Origin: Tetrapyrgos nigripes
Lineage: Eukaryota > Basidiomycota > Agaricomycetes > Agaricales > Campanellaceae
Assembly: GCA_013368315.1 (NCBI GenBank)
Contig: JAACJM010000081.1
Location: forward strand, 186,001-250,000
Reading direction: 5' to 3'
Length of the DNA: 64,000 nt
Shown here: piece by piece, positions 58,000 through 64,000 of the stretch
How positions within the stretch are numbered: position 1 is the first letter of the stretch
Layout: each line of letters starts with the position of its first letter
Notes under the pieces: model-generated
Seen by the model: only the letters and a program-made list of their open reading frames with translations
The model's database searches: none
Told to the model about the DNA's origin: nothing
Position numbers and translations under genes: made by a program

Positions 58000-59399
58000 A
58001 TGTCAGTAGTCGCAAAGCCAGGCAGTCCAATGTCGATGGGCAGTCCAATGTTGACAGGCCAACCGAGTGATCAAGAGAGCGCTAATCAAGAGACTGATGA
58101 TGGGAGTAGCTATGAAGAACACACGACAACAATGAGTCAATCCTCCTCCATCCGACCCGACACATCATCCAGCACTGATGAGCTACTTGAAGAACAAAGG
58201 CACAACCATGGGCCTGAAAAGCGCCTTCCCAAGCAGCAGACGTCCCGCAAAGGCAAGCATGGAGAACCAGCATCCGGGGACATTCTCATAATGGGAGATG
58301 CATGGAGTCTGTAAGTAGACCGGTTGGTCCCTATCTTCTCTTCTTCTCTTCATGCTCAAAGTAATTTGTAGGATAGCGAATAGTTCAGAGCATTTTGAGG
58401 AATACTTGGGGAAGCTCAAGGTCAATGTCAATGTTCATCGGACAAATACCCTAATTTGGGAGAAGTGGCCTCGGTACACAGCTTTGAAGGTATGTTGTAG
58501 ATAATTTCTTTGTGCTTTATTTATAAGTACTAACAGGCTTTAGGTGTTGGACCAACACCTCAACAACTCAATTTCTCCCGCTCTTGCTCAAATGACACCT
58601 GACTGACAGTTCAAAATCGCAGATCAGGTGAAGCACCTCAACAGGACCTGGGGCAAGCCCAATTCTGAGGAGGAGGAAGGCAGCACCAGTTCTGGGGAGG
58701 AGGGGGGTGGATTCAGTTTGGGGGAGCCGCAACTCAGAAACTTTGTACTCGCGACACAGTATGGCCTCACTAGTGAATTTTTTGAACAATTTGGCGATAT
58801 TCCTGATATACCTACCTCGACTGCGTATGCTTACATCCTTGAGTATTATTGGAAGAAGAAAGCCCCTCAAGAGAACTTCTCTAGACCATTCCGCCGCAGT
58901 GAACAAATATCATTTATCAAAGCTATGGAAGTGTACAGCCATACTGCAAGATGGCATGACAAGATGGATGAAGGGGAGATGAGGCTTGATGTTGATGTGG
59001 CAATTCGGGACATTGTCGGAATACATTTGGGAGAAGGAAACTATAGGTAAGTTGAATCATTGATGATTCTATGTCATGCTGACAGCAACCAGTCAGGCCT
59101 TTGCTGAGAAACAATTTGTAGCACTCAAGCCTATCGAAGGTCTATCATTCCCAGTGGGAGACTGCTTCAAACCGGATGTCTTCTTCTGGAGTATACTCCG
59201 TCTAAACAATGTCAACCCAAAGACCCAAGATTTTCTCAAGGCAATTTTTTCCAACATGCGCAACTGGCCTGAGCAGGAGCTTTGGATTCCACTGTTTGCG
59301 TTGGAATGGAAGACCCATGCTCTACAACAGGCTCAAAATCAATTGTACCTGTCTCTGCTTGTTGGAGCTGTGATCTACCATCACCTAGCGATCACTTAG
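58000..59399 (+). CDS. Four-exon hypothetical protein with an internal TGA
   Basis: Exons 58,000-58,310, 58,372-58,489, 58,544-59,046 and 59,093-59,399, introns of 61, 54 and 46 nt, phases consistent; 412 codons. The N-third is Ser/Glu-rich (GSSYEEHTTTMSQSSS). Then follow EEYLGKLKVNVNVHRTNTL, an acidic Gly/Ser patch, FVLATQYGLTSEFFEQFG, AYAYILEYYWKKKAPQ and the tail FFWSILRLNNVNPKTQDF...VIYHHLAIT. A TGA at 58,604-58,606 follows QMTPD and would be a Trp or Arg codon if intact; a different splice choice might avoid it. The family is not recognised; the layout is like uncharacterised basidiomycete proteins linked to transposons. Confidence 0.55.
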
Positions 59400-60059
59400 C
59401 CTTTCTTTGGTGTTGTCATTACATTGGATTACTGGTTTGTCTACACGGCTCAGTTCAGCAAAGTGAGTTTTACACATACTACACTGTCCCAATAACTGAC
59501 AGTCAGTTAGACAAAAGGCTTTCAAATTACTCGAAAGTGGAAGTCCTCTTCATCTTTGAATAATTCGATGAGATACTTTACTTTTTTAGCTGGTTCACAG
59601 CTTTCTTACACACGTGGCAGGAGCATGTTTTGAAAGTTTGGGAAGGCAAAGTTGAACACAAACTTAAAAAACTAGCCACACGGGCAATCAATAATGTGCT
59701 ACAAATAATCGCAACTTTACCGTCTATAGACTAGAAAAACGAACAAATATGTATTAGTTGTTAGCAAAGTTGACTCCTTTTTGACGTCACTAGCACATCC
59801 ACTTCCTCTACTTTTGACTCCTTTTTATAGACAATGCCACGTTCTCTCCTTAAGAAGCTTTAGCTACGAGTTTACCTATCATGTCTCTCTCTTGTACGTC
59901 TTACTATTTAGATGGTCTTCTGGATGAAGACCATGCCCCAAGAGCGTCAACTGTGATTGATACAGCCTGCGTTATTGTACTAATACTAATAGTATTAGTA
60001 ACTAAGACTTCTGCGTTATTGTTCTGCATCACGTGTGTGAAGAAGTAATCAACTTGCGT
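59400..60059. other. 3' flank, no gene seen
   Basis: AT-rich, with a small palindrome ACTAATACTAATAGTATTAGT at about 59,980-60,000. No coding signal. Confidence 0.45.
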
Positions 60060-60650
60060 CAGGTCTAATCTATTCTCTTGACTCCCATCTTGAACTTCCT
60101 CTCGCTCATTCTCTCTCTCCCCCACTCTAGCACTCGAATTCGTTTCGGTGCTACAATATCTGAAGACAAATGCGTTTCGTCCTCTGGTGCAGATAGAATG
60201 CACTTCTATCGCCACATCGGTCTTTCTTCGCGAAGGAGACACCGTTGTGTGAAGATCTGCAGTACAGTAGCAAGGTAGTTCTTTTCTCCTCCTCCTCCTT
60301 TTCTTTCCAAGCTGACGCTTATACTCCAGGCTCCTCATTCCTTGGAAACCGGAAGCAAGGAAAACTTTCATGGATGATTTGTATCTTAAATATCAGGTGC
60401 ATTGACTTGTGACTGGGGGCGTTCTTCAATGCTGACACTTATAATTCATACAATTTTTTAGACCACCTCCGATTGGGAAAACCATTTTTGTCCTTTTGAC
60501 AGGCAAGCCCAAGCAAGAGTGCGTGTTCACTTTTGCTGCATCTCATGCTCTGAGTCAATAGATTTAGTAGTGCTCTCATTGACCTCGTCGAGACTCCAAG
60601 CAAGAAGAGGACCATTTCTTGCAAATCAAAGGCTAATCCAAGCCCCTCCA
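60060..60650 (-). repeat. Inverted third copy of the ~545 bp block
   Basis: The reverse complement matches 28,480-29,060 and 29,055-29,640: same CTTGCGTCAGGTCTAATC edge, double-hairpin motif (60,130-60,210), CTTGTGACTGGGGGCGTTC, AAAACCATTTTTGTCC, and CAAATCAAAGGCTAATCCAAG. It lies about 31 kb from the direct pair. Confidence 0.8.
60130..60210 (+). repeat. Double-hairpin dispersed motif, copy 5
   Basis: GAAGACAAATGCGTTTCGTC and TAGAATGCACTTCTA in the inverted 545 bp block. Confidence 0.7.
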
Positions 60651-63224
60651 AATTGAAGAATTTGGTCAGGTCGGATGTATGTCATCATTCCCTTCAATCC
60701 AAAGTCATGATCTCTGATATACTACTAGCCCAGAAAGAATTCTGTTCCTCTGAACAGCTTCCACAGGCTCGTTTGGTCTACTTTGAGGATTTTTGGGAGA
60801 CGAAGAATGGACACAGAATAGATGGAACGAGGATGATAGATTGTTGAGGATTGATCTGAAGCATATGCGGTGGTCCGTAATGGAGTATGTGACTCGTTGG
60901 ATGTGGGAATTGAGGAAGGAGTTTGGATCTCTCAGTGAGTTGCGGCGGCGTCTCTTCATGATTGTAATCTGATTTTTTTTTTCTGTCAGGCTTTGCAAAC
61001 TCGGTAGACAAAGTCTTGGAGTCCCTGTTTGAAGTCAGTGTATAGTAAAGATCTTTTTGAAGACAGTTACTCATACAGAGACCCTGAAGACATACGTGCC
61101 AAGTCGTTTTCGGCTGGATTGAAATGCTTCGGGCTTCGTTAGTGAAGTCTATTGGGGCTAGGAATCCGCTGATGGGCGCAGCTTGGTGCTGGTCTCAGTG
61201 GTTTGGGCGTTGAGGGCATTATGTCCTCGACGTACATGCGGATTTTTATTCTGGAAATTTTTCCAACGTTTGGGACCTTCTCTACCTAGTTTCTGAGGTC
61301 GTTATCGATAATGCACGCGAGTCCGACTACCCCAGTCCCTGTAGACGTTCTCCAGAACGATCAATACCTGCCAGCTCATCAATCTCCCAGAACCAAGACA
61401 TATGACACCGGCCATTTCTCGTTGGGTTGGTACCTTTCTGACGTTGTTATCGGGGTTTCCTGGAGCTGAGAACTCGTTGGTTGGCACGGATTGGTGAAGC
61501 TCTGGTGGTTATGGTGTGCATTGGAGGCTCGCATATCCCAACCGGGTACGCTTTTTTCATTCTTTATAGCTTATCACAACTGACTCTGGGTCCTGGGGCT
61601 CGTCGGGTTGTATTTCCTCTTCCAGGTGGCTGTGCACATCATCGATTTCGCAAGGCTTTGGGTCACTGGGTCACCGAAATAGTCTAACGTCGCGCAATTT
61701 CAACATGACATGATGAGAAGATAGGAGAATGGGCATTGGGACTGTTTTCTCCATACGTTCTGGTCATGTATGTTTATGTGGGTATTCTTTCTCCTTATAC
61801 TGAAGACTTCTAATCGTCTTTCTTTCTCCGTGTACAGTGTTAGCAAAACAATGAAAATCGCTGGACGGGCACTGGTGATCCTACCAGAGTCGTTTTGCAA
61901 GTCTTTGCCTACAGATTGGCAATGGGAATGCTTTTACTTGTTGTACGTGGGTCGTCTGATACTGTGAACGCGATAGCCAACTGAAATACCTCCCAGATGC
62001 AGGGAAGAAGGAATCCGGTACTATTGACGATTCAACTCGACGATTCATACAAGTGTTACAGTCAACAATCGCTCTGTTGTTGCTGTTGAAAGGAGCGGTG
62101 GAGCGAGTCTCTGATATTCATATTGGTTATGCTAGTGGGATGGGCTCGAAGGAATGTCGTCTGAAGACATTGCCAACGTCTTACTCTTTGACGACCCAGC
62201 TGGTACTCAAAATACTAGCATGGAAGATATCGCATCTCATGAACTTTGCGTCCTGGCTCTCGCTTCATCAAAACTGGCCCTTTTTGCCTGCTACCCCATA
62301 GCATGGCTGTTTTCATTGCTGCTACCATCCCATCGCTATTTACGTGCCTGGTAGAGTCACTCACGTGCTAAAAGACGCTGAATACTCTAGACCGATCATT
62401 TCCGTCCCTTGAAGACGAACTTGTTTCGTCTTCTGATACAGATAGAATTTGCGTCTATGCGGTGGCCGCACATGGCAATTGTCAAAGGGTTCCTGCTTAG
62501 AGCTTGAGGGAAATCAGGGTAAGTGTACTGGTCATTCTTGCATTTTTTTTTGCTAATGATATGCAGTTTAGAATCCTACCCGACTCTTCCCATAGCTCCT
62601 TTATTATTCTTGGACAATATTCTGCCTCTCGTCTCCACTCCCTGAGAAAGCCACTGTCGCTATCTCCTATACCTTAGCATTACGTCGTCATCAGGTGGAC
62701 AGAGCGATCATCTTCTCTGGACTTTGTCCAGCTGGTACCCACTACGCACTCCTCACCGTGACGTTCCCGCTTGTTCACCAGTCCGGTTTTTTTCAACTTG
62801 GATTTGGGGTTTCGGACTCTCATCTGGACTAGATTGTCAGTTGAGGGCATCTAAATGATCGGTGGTGGCATAGGCTGGGTATTCTCAGCGTGGCATAGTG
62901 TCTCGTATACGTATGGGGTTATGGGTGGTTCTACCCGTTATTGGAAGGGATACAGGTTGCATTGCTCCCATTGACCTTGAGGATATGATAAGATGGGGAT
63001 ACATGTTGCATGGGTTTCGTTCTCTCGAGGATATGACGAGATGATGGAAAGTTAGAGAAATATGGATGTGGTGGCACTTGATCTCTGCCAGCATCATCCT
63101 TGGTGAAGACTAAGACTAGTGTGGATCGACGGTTGGTTTCGAAGTCAGGGAATGTAAGACCAGTAATATGGTCGGAGCACCAGTAGTTGTAGATGCGACG
63201 CATAGTATATAGACAGTACTCACA
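60651..63224. other. Unassigned; contains hairpin motif copy 6
   Basis: A segment at 60,765-60,855 repeats part of 26,590-26,690 (LVYFEDF, WTQNRWNEDDRLLRIDL). Beyond that only short unconvincing frames; the one at 62,154-62,354 (MSSEDIANVLLFDDPAG) is the least implausible. At 62,411-62,458 GAAGACGAACTTGTTTCGTCTTC, a perfect stem-loop, and TAGAATTTGCGTCTA form a sixth copy of the dispersed motif. Confidence 0.45.
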
Positions 63225-64000
63225 GAGTACAATGCGTAGTTAGCAGTACTTTTTGTCCTGAGCACATACTATACCATGCATTGTACCAGCATTGTAGGTC
63301 TGCTATTCCAATATGCCCTGCACTATGCATTGTATACCCTTGGAGTGAATATATACCATGCATTGTGGGTATACATTCTGCTATGCCTGCTCACTATGCA
63401 TTGTATATCCTTTGGGTGAAATTATAACCATGCATTGTATATCCTTTGGATGATATATACCATGCATTGTAGGTATACCTTCTGCTATGCCTTGCCACTA
63501 TGCATTGTATATCCTTTGGGTGAATATACCATGCATTGTAAGTATACTTTCTGCTATGCTTTCCCACTATGCATTGTATACCCTTTGAGTGAATATATAC
63601 CATGCATTGTAAGTATACCTTTCTGCTATACCTTGCCACTATGCATTGTATATCCTTTGAGTGATATATACCATGCATTGTAGGGATACTTTTTGCTATG
63701 CCTACTCACTATGCATTGTATATCCTTTGAGTGATATATACCATGCATTGTATATCCTTTGAGTGAATATATACCATGCATTGTAAGTATACCTTTCTGC
63801 TATACCTTGCCACTATGCATTGTATATCCTTTGAGTGATATATACCATGCATTGTAGATATACTTTCTGCTATGCCTACTCACTATGCATTGTATATCCT
63901 TTGAGTAGAGATGCACCATGCGTTGTAAGTTCCTACTATACCTTTCAGTAAATATATACCATGCATTGTAGGTTTACTTTTCTCACTATGCATTGCATAC
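63225..64000. repeat. ~70 bp satellite running off the window
   Basis: About ten units, period 69-71 bp, each with two ATGCATTGTA cores: CTATGCATTGTATATCCTTT and, half a unit later, ATACCATGCATTGTAGGTATAC. Between them lies CTTTCTGCTATGCCTTGCC. Units vary at single positions; one half-unit is duplicated near 63,740-63,790. The array continues past position 64,000. Confidence 0.9.

Overview
The window looks like a repeat-rich stretch of an Agaricomycete (basidiomycete) nuclear genome. Genes are cut by many 45-70 nt GT-AG introns. The recognisable proteins are fungal types: a NACHT-WD40 NLR, an alpha-type kinase, a seven-helix membrane family typical of basidiomycetes, a TRAPP subunit, and Tnp2/EnSpm-like and Copia transposons. 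Identifications rest on reading translated exons by eye; no search was run.

Layout. 1-4.0 kb: mostly non-coding, with one weak exon and transposon-end-like motif clusters. 4.04-8.55 kb: a six-exon NACHT-WD40 gene, the best intact gene here, with 14 near-identical 43-residue WD units. 8.6-15.4 kb: transposon debris, with two decayed Copia LTRs, a pair of ~300 bp MITEs and several clusters of element-specific short motifs. 15.4-19.7 kb: nothing I can support. 19.7-25.7 kb, all minus strand: decayed alpha-kinase gene, frameshifted membrane-protein gene, a TRS33/TRAPPC6 gene whose 3' end runs into a 69 bp MITE, and a broken GIY-YIG-type (DUF1766-like) gene. 25.7-29.7 kb: gene scraps and duplicated blocks.

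29.9-37.2 kb: a minus-strand coiled-coil gene that carries a CACTG-ended element inside an intron, a two-exon hypothetical gene, and a plus-strand WD40 gene with a C-terminal membrane anchor. 38.8-55.3 kb is a nest of elements: a minus-strand Tnp2-like transposase gene (51.7-55.3 kb) is cut by a CACTG element. That element's interior is kilobases of a 9-bp minisatellite with a palindromic centre, and a full Copia retrotransposon (40,451-47,545, TSD CAGAC) sits inside the minisatellite. 56.3-59.4 kb: two related hypothetical genes, one probably only a first exon. 60-63.2 kb: inverted copy of the 28-29 kb block and unassigned sequence. 63.2-64 kb: a ~70 bp satellite running off the window.

Recurring themes. 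Coding sequences in the elements and several host genes carry in-frame stops explicable as C-to-T or G-to-A transitions (CGA to TGA, CAA to TAA, TGG to TGA), and the minisatellite varies almost only at its one CpG. Both fit methylation-linked CpG decay. Tandem duplication is visible at every scale: duplicated mini-exons, WD units, ~190 bp, ~156 bp and ~545 bp blocks.
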